From: Mesaphorura yosii
Lineage: Eukaryota; Arthropoda; Collembola; Poduromorpha; Tullbergiidae
Direction: 5' to 3'
Length of the DNA stretch: 64,000 bases
Assembly (NCBI GenBank): GCA_009869945.1
Contig: WIXG01000017.1
Coordinates: 248,001 to 312,000 of the forward strand
Below, piece after piece: positions 37,332 through 49,900 of the stretch. Made by a program: the position numbers and the translations under genes. The notes below the pieces were generated by a model, which had not been told where the DNA came from, searched no databases, and was given only the letters and a program-made list of their open reading frames with translations. Position 1 is the first letter of the stretch, and every line of letters begins with the position of its first letter.

Positions 37332-38487
37332 ATCATGAGAATGAGTCTCTTAGCAGATTTTAGAATTCTATTTTAGTGACGAAGTAGAAAAATGTAACCA
37401 AAATGGTGTTTTAGCTGAGGAAATGGAAACCGTCAAAGTATAAGCCTAAAGAGAAACTCTAATTGTAAGGATATAAATTATATTTTGTTGTCTGGAATAA
37501 TTACAATTAAGTTACACGATAATTCAGTTGTATTTACTCACTCAAGAAGCGGAGGCTGATTCCTTTATCACTTAAATTCCAATCGTTGTACTTTCTTCCT
37601 TCCAGTCCAGTCGCGTAGCTTATTGTCATTCCGCTGGCAAGCAAAACATATCAAAATACGTCAACTACATATCATTGAAGGGACAAAGATATTTTAGGTT
37701 ATGGTTTTAGTTTTAAACATGATACAAAAGATATTAAGTTCAACGAGATTTTAGAGTGTAATAGAAATGTGTATGAAGATTTTAAGAAATAAACAGTCAT
37801 ATTTACGTGCATTTAGTTTTTATTGCATTTTCTAAGCCTCTTAGCATTGCCGCACATTTGTAGAAATGTTGAACCACCCAATCATGAACGGGAACAATTG
37901 TTTCCAGACAAATGTTCCAAGACAACTGCTCTCGCTCTGAGGATTGTGAATAAAGGCAAAGCTTGTAACTTGCTCCTGTCAGATGCAGAGCATTGACATA
38001 AATTACACACTGTTGAGATTGAGGGCTCAGGATCCTTGAGATCGTTTTATTACGTGACGCAACTCAAAGAGAAAGATGATTTCAAAACCAACACGCTCTC
38101 AAACGCGGGGTTTCTTTCTTGGAATCGCGTATCAACTTTCTTCAACTCCGCATTACGATTACGAAATGCGAGCCACGTAAACAATAATAAACCGCGAATA
38201 ACTGACAACTTCATAATTTTGTGATTAAAATATTTTATCGTTTCAGTCCCAAATTAACGTCTTTTTCACCTGACAGTGAGTGAATAGACGGATGTTTTTT
38301 TAGCCTGCGTAATGAACTGATTGTGATTTACATTTTAGTGTAATCGTGTGATCTCGGAATAATGAGTATTTGAAGAAAAGGGCTGACTCCTACTTGTGAA
38401 GTTGTGATTGCTTACCTGATGAATAACTTCTGTACCTAAGAATCAATTGACGCTTTTATGTGTTTTTGACCGTCTCTCATCTCAATC
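37332..38487. other. ATP-citrate lyase 3' UTR and RFC1 leader
   Basis: AATAAA at 37788-37793 closes the ATP-citrate lyase transcript about 460 bases past the stop. The rest holds the RFC1 promoter and leader. The 62-codon frame at 38036-38224 has no support. Confidence 0.6.
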
Positions 38488-41400
38488 ATGAAGGTAGGTA
38501 TCAGACTGTTGTGGTTTCATTGCATTGTTTCATATTGGTCTTGAAAGAGTATCAATCTTACCATCTTCGTTGCAGGTTCAAGATATCAGGTCATTCTTCA
38601 AATCTCCGAGCAATAGCAAAGACGACACTTCTAGTGGCTCACCTTCGAACGTAGTCCAGGTGCCGAACAAGTTAAGCAGAGGACGAAGACCGCCACCAAC
38701 TGAGGCTTCTACAGGTGCCGGCTCATCTTCCTCGTCTCCTGCAACAGACAAGCCTAACAAAAAGGGGAAGAAAACGTCTCTACCTAATGCTGAAGATGAT
38801 AGCGAGGATCCGGTGCCGAAGACCACGAAGAAATCGAAAACTAATGATGAAGCGCATTCGTCGAAATCAAGCAAGGGAAAATCTGTTGATAAAGATAAAG
38901 AAATGTCAAAGGTAAAGGTGAGAGAAGAAGCAGACGTTGACGATAATGAAAGCCCAATACCAAAAGCTGCAGCAAAGAAAGTAAAATCAGAAAAAGATAA
39001 AAAGCCTGTTGTTGCGAAATTGCCGTCCACACCAGAAAAGAGAGAAAAGAAGCAGGATAAAGATAAAGCCGTTAAGTACGACACTCCTTCACCACGCAGG
39101 TCTTCGAGGCTGCAAACACCTGACTCGTCGCAGAAGCAACACGGTCGGGACCAAGTAACATCGGCATCTGCGAAGCCAGATACCAAGAAGATTGAAAAAG
39201 GTAAACGCAAGCTGAATTTGGATGATGATGACGAAGACCCGATTCCAAAGTCTGCAAAGACGAAAGTACCGATAAAGAAAGCTCGTCCACTGATCGTGTC
39301 GGATTCGGACAGTGATCAAGAAGTCTTACACGCGACTCCGCCACCGAAAAAGAACCCAGGGTCACCAAAGAAAAATGTGAGCTCTTCAGAATTTAAACAA
39401 CCGAAGCCAAGCGAAAAGAAAGTCGAACCGCTGAAGAAGACCGCCCATTCCGAAGCTGCGTCGAAGGCAAGCTCTAGCCACTCAAGCGGCAGCGGCAAGA
39501 AAGGCCGTCCATCCGACTCGAAGCCCTCTGCTAAGAGCTCGCCTGAGAGAAAGTCCAAGCCGCCAGTGGATGTGAAGACTCCTGAAGAGAAGATAGCGGC
39601 ACAGAAGTCTAATTATTTCAAGATGTTATCTCGTGGCGGGCCGAAGCATTTGGGATCCAAGGAGGTGCCGGTCGGGGCCGAAGGCTGCCTGAGTGGTCTG
39701 ACTTTCGTACAGACAGGAGTGCTTGACTCGTTCGAACATGATGATATCAAGAACATTATTGAGAAATATGGCGGCAGAATGACGAGTGCAGTCAGCCGCA
39801 AGACGAACTATTTGCTAATGGGAGACGAGCCTGGCGAAACAAAGAAGAAGAAGGTATTAACAAACAATAATTCATCGTAGACAGATCTTAATTAATCTCG
39901 TGATTGGTTTTTGATTTCTTTTGTGCTGCTTAGGCGAAAGATCTGGGAGTTCCAATCATAGATGAAGATGGTTTCCTAGATATGATCAGAAGATCAAATC
40001 CTGACGGTCAGTCTCAGTCACAAACTGTATTTGGTATTGACGATAACGAGAATGAGGTGGAAGAGGAAGTGAAGATGGAGATTGAGAAGATCCCAAGCCC
40101 AGCCAAGAAGGCAGAATCACCCAAAGAGAAGGCGAAGGAAAGGTAGGTTTTTTTAGTAGTGAAGTTTGGGGTGTCCTTTCACTCTTTCCTCATTTTCTCT
40201 TCCATTCTCATTCTTGTCTCCATTGTATTACAGGGAGGACTCGTCGAAATCTAAAAGCAAGTCGCCGGACAAGAAATTGAGTTCAAAGGTTGAGGTCAAG
40301 CAAGAGATCAAGACCGAGTCTCAGGAATCTTCTTCGTCAAGCCTGGCGACAGCCAGCTCCTCGGTCACAAGCTTTCCTTCGGTATCATCATCGGAGCCGA
40401 AATTCTTTGAGGAGACTTGGGTGGAGAAGTATCGTCCGAAAACTATGAAGAACCTCGTTGGTCAAAGTAGCGACAGGTCTAACGCAAACAAACTGTTGAA
40501 ATGGTTGAAGAACTGGTTTCTGTATCACGGAAAGTCTGATGACAAAACCAAGACAAGCTGGCCCGGTTTAAAGGACCCGGATGGCAAAACATTCAAGGCT
40601 GCCTTACTTTCTGGTCCTCCGGGAATCGGCAAGACTACGATGGCTCACCTCGTGTGCAAGGAAGTCGGTCTTGATTACATCGAACTGAATGCGTCTGATA
40701 CACGTAACAAGAAAGGATTGCACGAGATCCTGTCCGATTTACTTTCGTCGAAATCCCTGAATGATGTGCAGGCAAAAAGCTACGAAATCAGCAGCATGGC
40801 TCGGAGACACGTTTTGATCATGGACGAAGTGGATGGAATGTCGGGCAACGAAGACCGTGGCGGGATACAAGAGCTCATCGCACTCATCAAAACATCCCGA
40901 ATCCCAATCATTTGCATTTGCAACGATCGCAACCACCAAAAAATACGTTCTTTAGCAAACCACTGTTTTGACCTGCGATGCATCAAGCCGACGATTGAAC
41001 AGCTGAAAGGATTCATTCAATCCCTTTGCTTCAAGGAGAAGATGAAGGTTCCCTACGACTCCATCATGAAATTGGTGAAGAGCACGGACTTTGATATCCG
41101 CCAAATCATAAACCAGCTGCAGTTGCTAAAGGAGACTGATCCCGATCATCACACCGTGTACAACCCCAAGAAGGATATTGTCCTAGGCCCTTGGGACGTT
41201 GTTCGTAAAGTATTCTCGGCGTCGGAGCATGTCGGAATGTCTCTGCAGGATAAGAATAACCTCTTCTTCCAGGATTACAGTTTCGGCCCACTGTTTGTCC
41301 AGGAAAACTATACCAAATGGGAGCCAGTCAAAGCTCGGTAAATAAATCATTCATATCATTTGGTTTCTAGCGTCGAATTTCGTATTTCACCTTTGATTAA

Positions 41401-42374
41401 TGCCATTTTCCAGTGGAAACAAGTACAAGACGCTGGATTTGGTTCGTGATGCAGCCGAATCAATTGCTACTGGTGATCTCGTCGATAATTTACTTCGCCG
41501 AACGAACAACTGGTCGCTCCTCCCGACTCAGGCCATATTCGCCAGTGTTATGCCCGGTGAAATCATGGAAGGGCGTCTTTGCGACAGCATTGAGTTCCCG
41601 AGATGGCTGGGTAAAAATTCAAACCGCAACAAAGTAAGCAGGCTACTCCAGCAGCTTCACACCCACGTGCACCTTCGAGTATCTGGCAGCCTCGAAGCAT
41701 TGAACCTTGACTACTTGCCGTACCTCCGTCGTTCGATTTTCAACCCTCTCGTCGCTGGTGACGTCGACGAATCTGCACAAGTGATGCAGGATTACGATTT
41801 GCTGCGGGAAGATTTGGACAACATAAACGAGCTGACACTCTGGCCTGGAATGAGGAACCCGCTGGAGAGAGTCGACACAAAGACTAAGGCTGCGTTCACA
41901 AGACAAGTGAACAAAGAAGTCCTGCCTTATTCTGTTGTGAAAGTTGCAAAGGGCAGGGGAAAAGGAAAAGGCGGTGATGACGAGGAGCTAGAAGGACTGG
42001 AAGGAGAAGACGCTGAAACTGCTGCTGCCGAAGAGGAGGAAGAAGAGACTGTAGAAACTGATGCGATGATAAAAAAGAAATCCAAGAAATCCAAAGCATC
42101 CTCAGCACCAAGTACGAGCAAGTCAAAGGCCACGTCAAGCAAATCCGGCGCATCGGAGAAGAAACCTAAGGCCAAACCATCGAAGAGCAAATCACGCGAC
42201 GAGGACGATGAGGACCTGGACGAGTACGAGTCTGATTTCATCGACGACGACGATGACGACGATGATGATGACCTCAAAGTCTGGAAAAAGTCGTCGTCGA
42301 ACAAAAAGAGAAAGGCGGAAGACAGCCGTAAGCCGTCCAGCAGCAAATCGAAGAAAAGCCGCTTCGTCTCGTAA
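38488..42374 (+). CDS. RFC1: Replication factor C subunit 1 (large clamp-loader subunit)
   Basis: Exons: 38488-38493, 38576-39853, 39934-40142, 40234-41337 and 41414-42374; 1185 residues. The RFC complex opens PCNA and loads it onto primed DNA in the nucleus. The first coding exon is only ATG AAG. Exon 2 opens with QDIRSFF, a PCNA-interacting (PIP) box. A long Lys/Ser/Asp-rich linker follows, then a BRCT domain that binds DNA (GCLSGLTFVQTGVLDSFEH ... NYLLMGDEPGE). Exon 4 carries the AAA+ module: KYRPKTMKNLVGQ, Walker A SGPPGIGKTTM, Walker B VLIMDEVDGM. Exon 5 carries the collar region (LVDNLLRRTNNWSLLPTQA) and ends in an acidic Asp run and a Lys/Ser-rich nuclear tail. AATAAA is at 42501-42506. 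Confidence 0.95.
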
Positions 42375-42743
42375 TTCAGGAACATGTCCAATGATAAACT
42401 GCTTCTATTTTCTTTTTCAATTGTATGCGAATGAGCTCCTCGCAAACCTAAATTTTCATTAAGTAATTTCTAATTAACAATATTTTTTCTGATTCCTGAT
42501 AATAAATTCGTACGAAAATGTATCACGAGTTGGCGCCGAAATTCCTAGCACGGATATAGTATGAAATTTCTGCAATACAAGGTTTATTACGAGAGCTTAC
42601 AAAAATATTTGTAGAGTAGGCAGTCAATTTTGTGCGACACAGGTATTTGACGTATTGGATCAATATTGTTTTTGTTCACAATTGTTACGTTAGAGCATCA
42701 TAAATTGCGTAGAAGTAGAAGCCATGTAGAGCACCAGCCCGAT

Positions 42744-43815
42744 TCATTCCGGTGGAAGACTTCTGACACGAGTTAAGGTAACCACTTCGCTTGCCCGTGG
42801 AATAGAGTCCGGATCCACGGAATGGTCCCGACTCACCTGCCTATTAAGCAGAAATACTGTCGTTTTCTTTTTCATCTCTTTGTCGTACGACCCCAACGAA
42901 GTGGTTGCCGTATTTGGAGCTGATGAAGACGAGGAAATCTGTCTGAGCAAAGCAGTGTCACTTCGACTGCTGCTATCAAACATGTCTTGGCCCACAATTT
43001 CCAAAGGCACAATTAATTGAGTGGCGGGTATCGACTTGCGAATCGCGTCGTAGATATCTTCGATGAATGCAGACACAAGCCATAAGGCGAATGGTTTGAA
43101 TATTAAACTAGGCAACAACCCCAAGAGTATGAGTGGGCTTTTAAGTAGTACGCCAAAGGCGACTGAGAAGAGGGAGAAGGCGATCAGGCTTGTGATTGTG
43201 CAACGATACCAGAAAAGGCATTTATCCAAGTTTACCTGAGAAATCAGACCGTAAATCGTGAATAAAATTTAAGCAGATGCAATTCGCTGCCTTTTGAGAC
43301 TTACTTCCTTAGCAGCTCGAATGAGGAGGAATGAGAGCCCAATATCTATTATGCTGACGATTAATGTAATTGACGTAAATAAGATAAAGCCATTTCCTTC
43401 AAGAATACAGAATAGAAGAAACATAAGCACAACCATTGACGTGACCATAAAGGCAAAGTCCAAGGAAAAATCTAATTAACTTACCGACAAGTATCACCTC
43501 TTGCTTCTGCGTTGAGCTGACCTTGACTGACACGTTGATTATCGTTCCAATACAACTTACAATTATTAAAGCTGACAGCGCCAGGTGCATTTCACCAATG
43601 AATCTTGTCGGTATGCGAAATGTTGACACTTCACGCTTTGACGGACATTCTCTGGAATTGGGTGCTGGGAAACTCATCCTGCCCAGCAGTTTTCGAGATT
43701 GTCGTGATGAACCCAGTGAAGAATACTTTCGGAGGCCAAAGCATGTAAAGAAACTTGAAACGATACGAAACGGATACTTTAGGATTCTTTTTCCTAAAGC
43801 CCATATCCAACACAT
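42744..43815 (-). CDS. Orphan four-span membrane protein
   Basis: Exons 43485-43815, 43305-43396 and 42744-43235 encode 304 residues, complete with ATG (in-frame TAG five codons upstream) and stop. Hydrophobic spans: HLALSALIIVSCIGTIINV; NGFILFTSITLIVSIIDIG; TITSLIAFSLFSVAFGVLL; and a proline-containing span ILLGLLPSLIFKPFALWLV. The Cys- and Ser-rich N-terminus is cytosolic-looking, and the C-terminal 90 residues are polar and Ser-rich. The layout loosely recalls tetraspan lysosomal or insect-specific membrane proteins, but I recognise no family. In intron 1 (88 bp) another frame stays open and hydrophobic, so a longer splice form is possible. Minus-strand AATAAA lies at 42583-42588; the gene ends tail-to-tail with RFC1. 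Confidence 0.75.
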
Positions 43816-44867
43816 TGACTGTTGTGGTCTCTTCTAGGGCAAACGCGTAGTGGAAGGAGTTAGCAGGATATCTCCGCAAACCGTGACCGCAAAAGGAGAT
43901 AACGAAGGTGCACTTGCATGGACCGTGGGTTTGGGTTTGGATGATCGTCGCGTCGCCGTCGCACCTAAGCGAACATAATCTACATACATCAATCATTACT
44001 TAAGGCCTTCGTACCGATATCGTAGACAATTTATAGCGGAGTCAACGAATTGCTTACCAAAGTGGTGATATGTATAGTCCTCAAGTTCAAATTACCGGTA
44101 ACGGTAACCAGGCTAATCCAGCCACTGCTAATTCCGTCATCGTCAGTTTCGCCAGAATCACGTGCTTAATGAATATTGTACGCAATGCGCAACGCAGTTC
44201 TATTAGCGAACTTAATTAAAGTAACTGAACCACAACACTCCACAACCTTCAATGTCAATAAAGTTTTAAACTGGTTTAAGTGATCGCTGACAATGAAAGC
44301 GGAAATGTGGTTGTTTACTACGACGAGCTACGCTACGACTACGAATGAACAGGAGATGACTCACGCGGATTGAGGAGCCAGCCATATTACACGAGACCGC
44401 ATAGACTCAGAGTTCATGAGTGCGTGTGTTTCAAGCACTTTCGCTTTCAGTCCCTTTGACAGGTGGTAAACAAACTTTGTTCGTTTATCCCACTACGCAT
44501 TTGGGCTGAATGCCTCTGAATGGGGCTCGTTTGGCTTGGAAATTCTAACTTGGAATTGATTAAGCATACTCCTTCATTTATTTGGGAGGGATGGTCTTTT
44601 ATTTCGTTGTCAAATGTCAATTACAAGTTTATTGAGGGTGGGATGACTGGTTTTACAAATTAATTGCAATTGCGTTGACATTAGAACTGCTAGGCCGGAA
44701 CTGGGACTCGAACTCCTGCTGCAACTGAACTGGACTAGGGAAGAAGCGAAGGGTAGGCGAAGCGAAGGCTCTAAGGAGCTGGTGTTGTTTAATGATAGCC
44801 GTATCTAACAACATGTTAAGGTTATAGGCTTCATACTTGAGAATTGGTCATGTTTTGCGCTTGTCGC
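43816..44867. other. Intergenic DNA
   Basis: Upstream flank of the four-span gene and downstream flank of the Gly-rich gene. Two minus-strand AATAAA motifs (44577-44582 and 44598-44603) could end the Gly-rich transcript. No gene seen. Confidence 0.6.
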
Positions 44868-45425
44868 TTACCCTCCACCTCCACCACCGCCTCCTCCGTA
44901 CTTTTTGTGTCCGTATCCTCCGCCGCCGCCTCCACCACCGCCATACTTCTTGTGCCCGTATCCTCCGCCACCACCGCCGCCGCCACCACCTCCGTATTTC
45001 TTGTGTCTGTGAATTGCCAACTCAATCACCATGAGACACCTAATTCCCTACCCTTGTGAGCTCAATTCTTACCCGTATCCGCCACCACCACCACCGCCTC
45101 CATACTTTTTGTGTCCGTATCCACCACCGCCGCCGCCTCCACCACCATACTTCTTGTGGCCATATCTTTACGAAAGGGCCAGAAGGCAATTAATGGATTA
45201 AAATTAATGGACCAATTTCGGTGTCAGGTTTAACGACTTACCCGCCACCTCCTCCACCACCGCCATGGCCGTAGCCTCCGGCGACAATCATTTCAATGCA
45301 GTAGCATAGCACAATGCCGAATAGAATCTGTAAAGATGACAGACAAATAGGCAAATGAGTGAGTTAAGTTAAAATCTGACTGAATTTCCAGCTGAAGTTC
45401 TTACCAGTGAGATAATTCCTTTCAT
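44868..45425 (-). CDS. Secreted glycine-rich protein with GYGHKKYGG repeats
   Basis: Exons 45405-45425, 45242-45327, 45073-45165 and 44868-45006 encode about 112 residues. The first about 23 residues (MKGIISLILFGIVLCYCIE) form a signal peptide, interrupted by intron 1. The mature part is a repeat of GYGHKKY followed by six to ten glycines, five copies in all. Introns 2 and 3 both fall in phase 2 inside the Gly runs, and the inner exons begin at the start of a repeat, so the array could grow by exon duplication. The stop is the TAA right after the last Gly run. That site also reads GTAAGC, but using it as a donor would need an intron of only 36 bp. Such Gly-rich secreted proteins serve as cuticle components or antimicrobial peptides in arthropods; which applies here is unknown. 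A TATA-like TATTTAAA lies near 45506-45513. Confidence 0.8.
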
Positions 45426-46981
45426 TTTGGCAACTGTTTATTCCTCGCGGTATCACTTGTGGAACCTCAGATTGCAACTGAATGCCAGCAGAGGCTAAAA
45501 CTCGTCTTTAAATATGAATCAGCCTCAAAAGTAGGACACAGATCAAGAACCTGAAGACAGAGGATCAGTCTTGGGTAGGATAACCTATTAAAGGTTCGTT
45601 ATAAAAATGTCAGGTAGCCGGCCCAGGCAGGCCAAGCCAGCCATCGTCAAGTTAAAAGTGAGAACTCGAGTCGAATTTGTCATGGCTCATTGGGTCGATG
45701 TCTTCGCAACACTCTGCGATTACGATTACGAGGATATGGAGCGGTACAAACCAAGCACACCAGTACGAGTCTGCAGTTTGCGGCTCGATTTGGTGCCATT
45801 GTCAGCAACAATGGGGTTGAAATTGAAAACAGAGCGAAGACCTATTTATTTCCTACAAGATTATTATATCATCATCATCACCATAATCTTGTAACAAAGG
45901 AATCTGTGTACCTGAGCCAAGATCTACCTTTTGCCTTGCCTTCGCTTATCGCATGTGTGCAAGGTGTGAATTGCATGTTTGCAATTTGTATCTGAGCCTG
46001 AACTCTTCAACAATGCAACTATATTGCCACTGCAGCGGCAGTGTTTATTTTTAAGCTTCCGTATTCATCAGCTAGCGCTCAGCCGCGATTCAGTTCAGAT
46101 TCGAGATCGAGTTTATGCTAATCATTCCATTTGCTCCATTTATGCTTTGATGGCCGCATGCCGCATGCAGGCTGCAGGGAATCAACTCAACCCATTTTTG
46201 GTGCTGCAACTCAAATTAATCAAAATTATCCCAGGCTTGGTTCATGTCTTATGTGTCAGGTCGCGACTCGCAATCGTCAAGTGTTCATAATACAATAAGT
46301 GACAACTCCATCCACAGTCCACAACCACTTCAGACTTCAGTCCATTCACGGCACGACGCGGCGCGGAGAATCAAGCGACAAGCGAGTAATTTGCGCAGTT
46401 CGACGCAGGCTGATAGCTCGGCTCGGCTGAGAATTGTGCGTGCTGCAGTTGGCAATTGCATTGCGTGAGCGTGCGTAAAGGAAAATTGCTGGGTTTCGTA
46501 AAATCGTCACCGTCACCGTCGTGGACGCGGCATCCGTCCCTCATTGATCACTTGAAGCGTTGACGCTGTATTGAGATTGAGATGCTTTCGACATCGAAAC
46601 CAAATTAAAATTATATTTATGCACAACCTGCTGTTGCTGCTTTCGTAACTTTTCTGCTGCTGTTTATTGTCAACGAGCAAGGCAATAATGCAAGGCAGGA
46701 CAGTTTCGTAACCAGTTGTCAGTTGTTTTTATTACACCGCGGCGGTCCGGCTGCAAATAAAGTATTATTAAGTGCAGATCCTACAATATTATTGCAATAA
46801 TTGCAATCCTGAATTGTAGTTGAAGTGGTAACGCAATGTATTTTAGTCAGCTCCACGTTCAATCCTTCAGGACATCGCAAATAAGCAAATATCAGTCATG
46901 TCACAATTTCAGCAATTTTCTACAATAATTTAACTATCGACGATTTAAAGCGACCAACCAGACTAATTTTCATTGCACTCG
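45426..46981. other. Intergenic DNA
   Basis: Promoter of the Gly-rich gene on the left. The DHX36 3' flank is on the right, with minus-strand AATAAA at 46729-46734, about 250 bases past its stop. Plus-strand frames of up to 103 codons (45607-46290) lack motifs and splice support. Confidence 0.55.
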
Positions 46982-49900
46982 TTAGAGATCAGGATTGGGT
47001 AGCACGTACTCCTCGTCAGAGTCCCTGTCTGCGTCGCGACTGTTCTGAAACGTCTTGTTGAGCCTTAATCTACTTGAGCCTGGGCCCGCGCCTGCTCCTG
47101 CCCCTCTGCCTATGTCCTGGCCTCTGCTTCTGCCACCATCACGACCATCGTACATGAACTCATCATCAAATTCGCTCAGTAATTCGTCCTCCTCCGTAGA
47201 AATGAGTTCGTTAATCGCTCTATGGGAAACAGGCCAAATAATTTACCATATGTCTGAAGAATTTTAATGAGTCTTACTGTAATAAAATTGCTTCGCGTGA
47301 GACGCCATTCCATTCTGTTGGCCCAGGATGTTGTATTTTGTAGGTCAACAGATTGTCCAATTCTTTTCTCAGTCTCTGTACAGATTAGGCGCGATTTCTT
47401 AAGTAACCGTTAAATTACTGGAATTGTAACGGGGCGCTTACATCGATAATGTTGTAAACAGATCGCTCGCATAGGAATCGAATCGTACCATCCACGCCCA
47501 CGCTTCCGTACCCGAGAGCTTCGATGAAGTCAAGCTGACCACCGAAAAAGATAAGCGGAAAAGGCCCCACCATCGTCGTGTCATGTAGATAGATTGCGGT
47601 GCTTTTCATTTTCATGTGATAAATCAGGAACGGAGACGCAAAAGAGGTTACTCCAGAGTTTACGGATTTCGGATGAATCTTCACTTTTCCGTCGTCCTCG
47701 GTGAAGGCAGCAACTTCAGTAAAGTGCCTTCCGTGGGACTTCACTCTGACTTTGGCCACATTTGGATACAATCCTGTGACGGAAATACAGAATGTGAAAA
47801 TAGTCTCACATTATCAACAACAGTTGTCAGGCAAAACTAACCTGAGCAAATGATTCCTTTGACCAAACCCATGCTTCCTGAATTGACATTGACGGATCGA
47901 TCCTTATAATTTAACGTCCTCAAGAATCCACTTTCCTTGAGATACTCCGCAAATTGAGTCTTCATATTTTCCAACTGAAACAACGTGCCCGTTGAAAGGC
48001 GATTCTCTTGGCAATATGACCGGTGTACATTGGAGTTCCTTGCTTCTTCGTAGCCCTCCATTGCCTTAATCTGCCACAAATTAAAGAAATACATTTTTCA
48101 ACACTTGCCGCCACAAGAAGGTGAAGTCAATGTATCTTACCAGAGCAATGTGATCACTTTTGTATGGTCCAGAAAATTCCTTCCGTATCTCATCTACAAT
48201 CTTTTCTTCTCCGAGTGGAACGTAGAATGGATCCCTGAAGCTTAGCGAAGCAGCAACTGATAAAATTGGGTCGCAGCACGAAAATATTGCGCCCATCAAA
48301 ATCATCCTTCCACTCTGAGGATCCATTGGCAGTTGAGCTGCAAAAACGAAGAGCCGAATCGAGTCAAGGTCCATTTTCAAAGCAAGAGCTAGAATTGAGA
48401 AGGAATCTTACCTAAATGGAATCCCAAAGGAGTTAGGTTCTCGTGCTCATCCAACGCGTGAAGTTGTCGGAGTCTTTTCAGTGCTAATTGGACTGATTCC
48501 GGTCGCGGTGGGTCCATTAGCCGGTTAAAGAATGGCGCGGCTTCCCCCAGCTTCAATACTTTAATGCGCAGAATTTCTTCCTGCAGCCCTTTACGAAGGA
48601 CTTCCGGTTTCTTGTAATCTTCCAGACTGTCTTCTCTGCGTCGTGTGTACAAATGGTAACATACTCCAGGTTGAGTTCGACCAGCACGTCCTCTTCGTTG
48701 TCTCGCGTTTGCAATGCTGACCCACTCTGGTCCCAATGTCTCAATATTGTTCTTAACATCGAAGTTGGTCATCTTTATCTTGCCAGAATCTGTCGAAGAA
48801 ACGAAATGGCATACTGAGTGCCGAATTGTAACCAAACGACATAAGTCACAGTCACTTACCAATGACGTAATAAATATCATCAATTGTGATCGACGTCTCC
48901 GCGATGTTCGTGGCCAAAACTATTTTACGAGTCCCAGGCGGTGGGCGATGGAAAACCTCCTTCTGATTCGCAGTTGGCATCATTGAATGAACTGGGATGA
49001 TTTGGTGGCAATGTGCAGGAAATCTGCCGCTCTCAGTCAGCATTCGATGCAGCTTGGATATTTCGCCCCATCCGGGGAGGAACACAAGAATGGATCTCTC
49101 GGTTGCGCCCCGTTCCGACTTGCAAATGTATTCAATTAAGGCATAGATCAAGTCTAAATTAATTTCTTCCGTTTCCGGAAACGACAGCTGTTGAAGTGTG
49201 TCTTTAGAGTAACGGCTCTTGGAACGGAGTTCTCGAACGTACGGTTGAATAAATCTTTCAAACTCGCGTTGAAGGAACGATGCTGTCGCCTTGTCGGTGC
49301 CAAAGTTGACTTTTCTGCGTTCGTATCGAAAGTTTGTCTTTTCTATTGCGTCTTCCAGGTAAAATTCTTCAACTGGGTGAGTGAATCCAGGAATATGGAA
49401 CACTGGGCAGTCGTTAAAGTAGATCGCAAATTGACGAGCGTTAATCGTTGCACTCATGAGGATGACTTTCATATCGGGCCTGGAGGTAATCAGTTCCTTT
49501 ACAATTGCCAGGAGAAAATCGTTCAGCACGTCTCGTTCGTGAACCTCATCGATGACGAGATGAGAAACACGGTTTAAGTAGGGGTCCGACTTTAAATGTT
49601 GCAGCAAGATCCCAGTCGTGCAGAAGATTATTGTTCCTCCAGATCGTCCTTTCGGTAATTTGTTCTCCAGACGAATACTGTACCCAATCGATTTTCCACC
49701 AGCCACTTCGCCGCGTTCGTCCGCGACTCTCTCGGCTACGCTTATTGCGGATATCCTTCTTGGTTGAGTACATACAATATTGCAAACTGATCCGTTGAGG
49801 TCAGAAATCCATCGATCGAGAATATATTGAGGTATTTGTGTCGTTTTTCCTGAGCCAGTTTCACCCTCAATAACAACGACCTAAGATCAACAACAAAATA

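Noticed and set aside
38578-39210. 210-codon minus-strand frame in RFC1 exon 2
   Set aside because: Shadow of the Lys/Ser/Asp-rich RFC1 linker; Ser/Leu/Phe composition is the expected reverse-strand image.
44805-44835. Extra 3' exon for the Gly-rich gene (short tail ending TAG)
   Set aside because: Would need an intron of 36 bp; the in-frame TAA at the donor site is the simpler end.
44837-45059. Plus-strand His/Leu/Arg- and Ser/Thr-rich frames
   Set aside because: Mirror frames of the Gly-rich coding exons on the minus strand.
45607-46468. Overlapping plus-strand frames of 74-103 codons
   Set aside because: No conserved motif, no consistent splice pattern; treated as intergenic.
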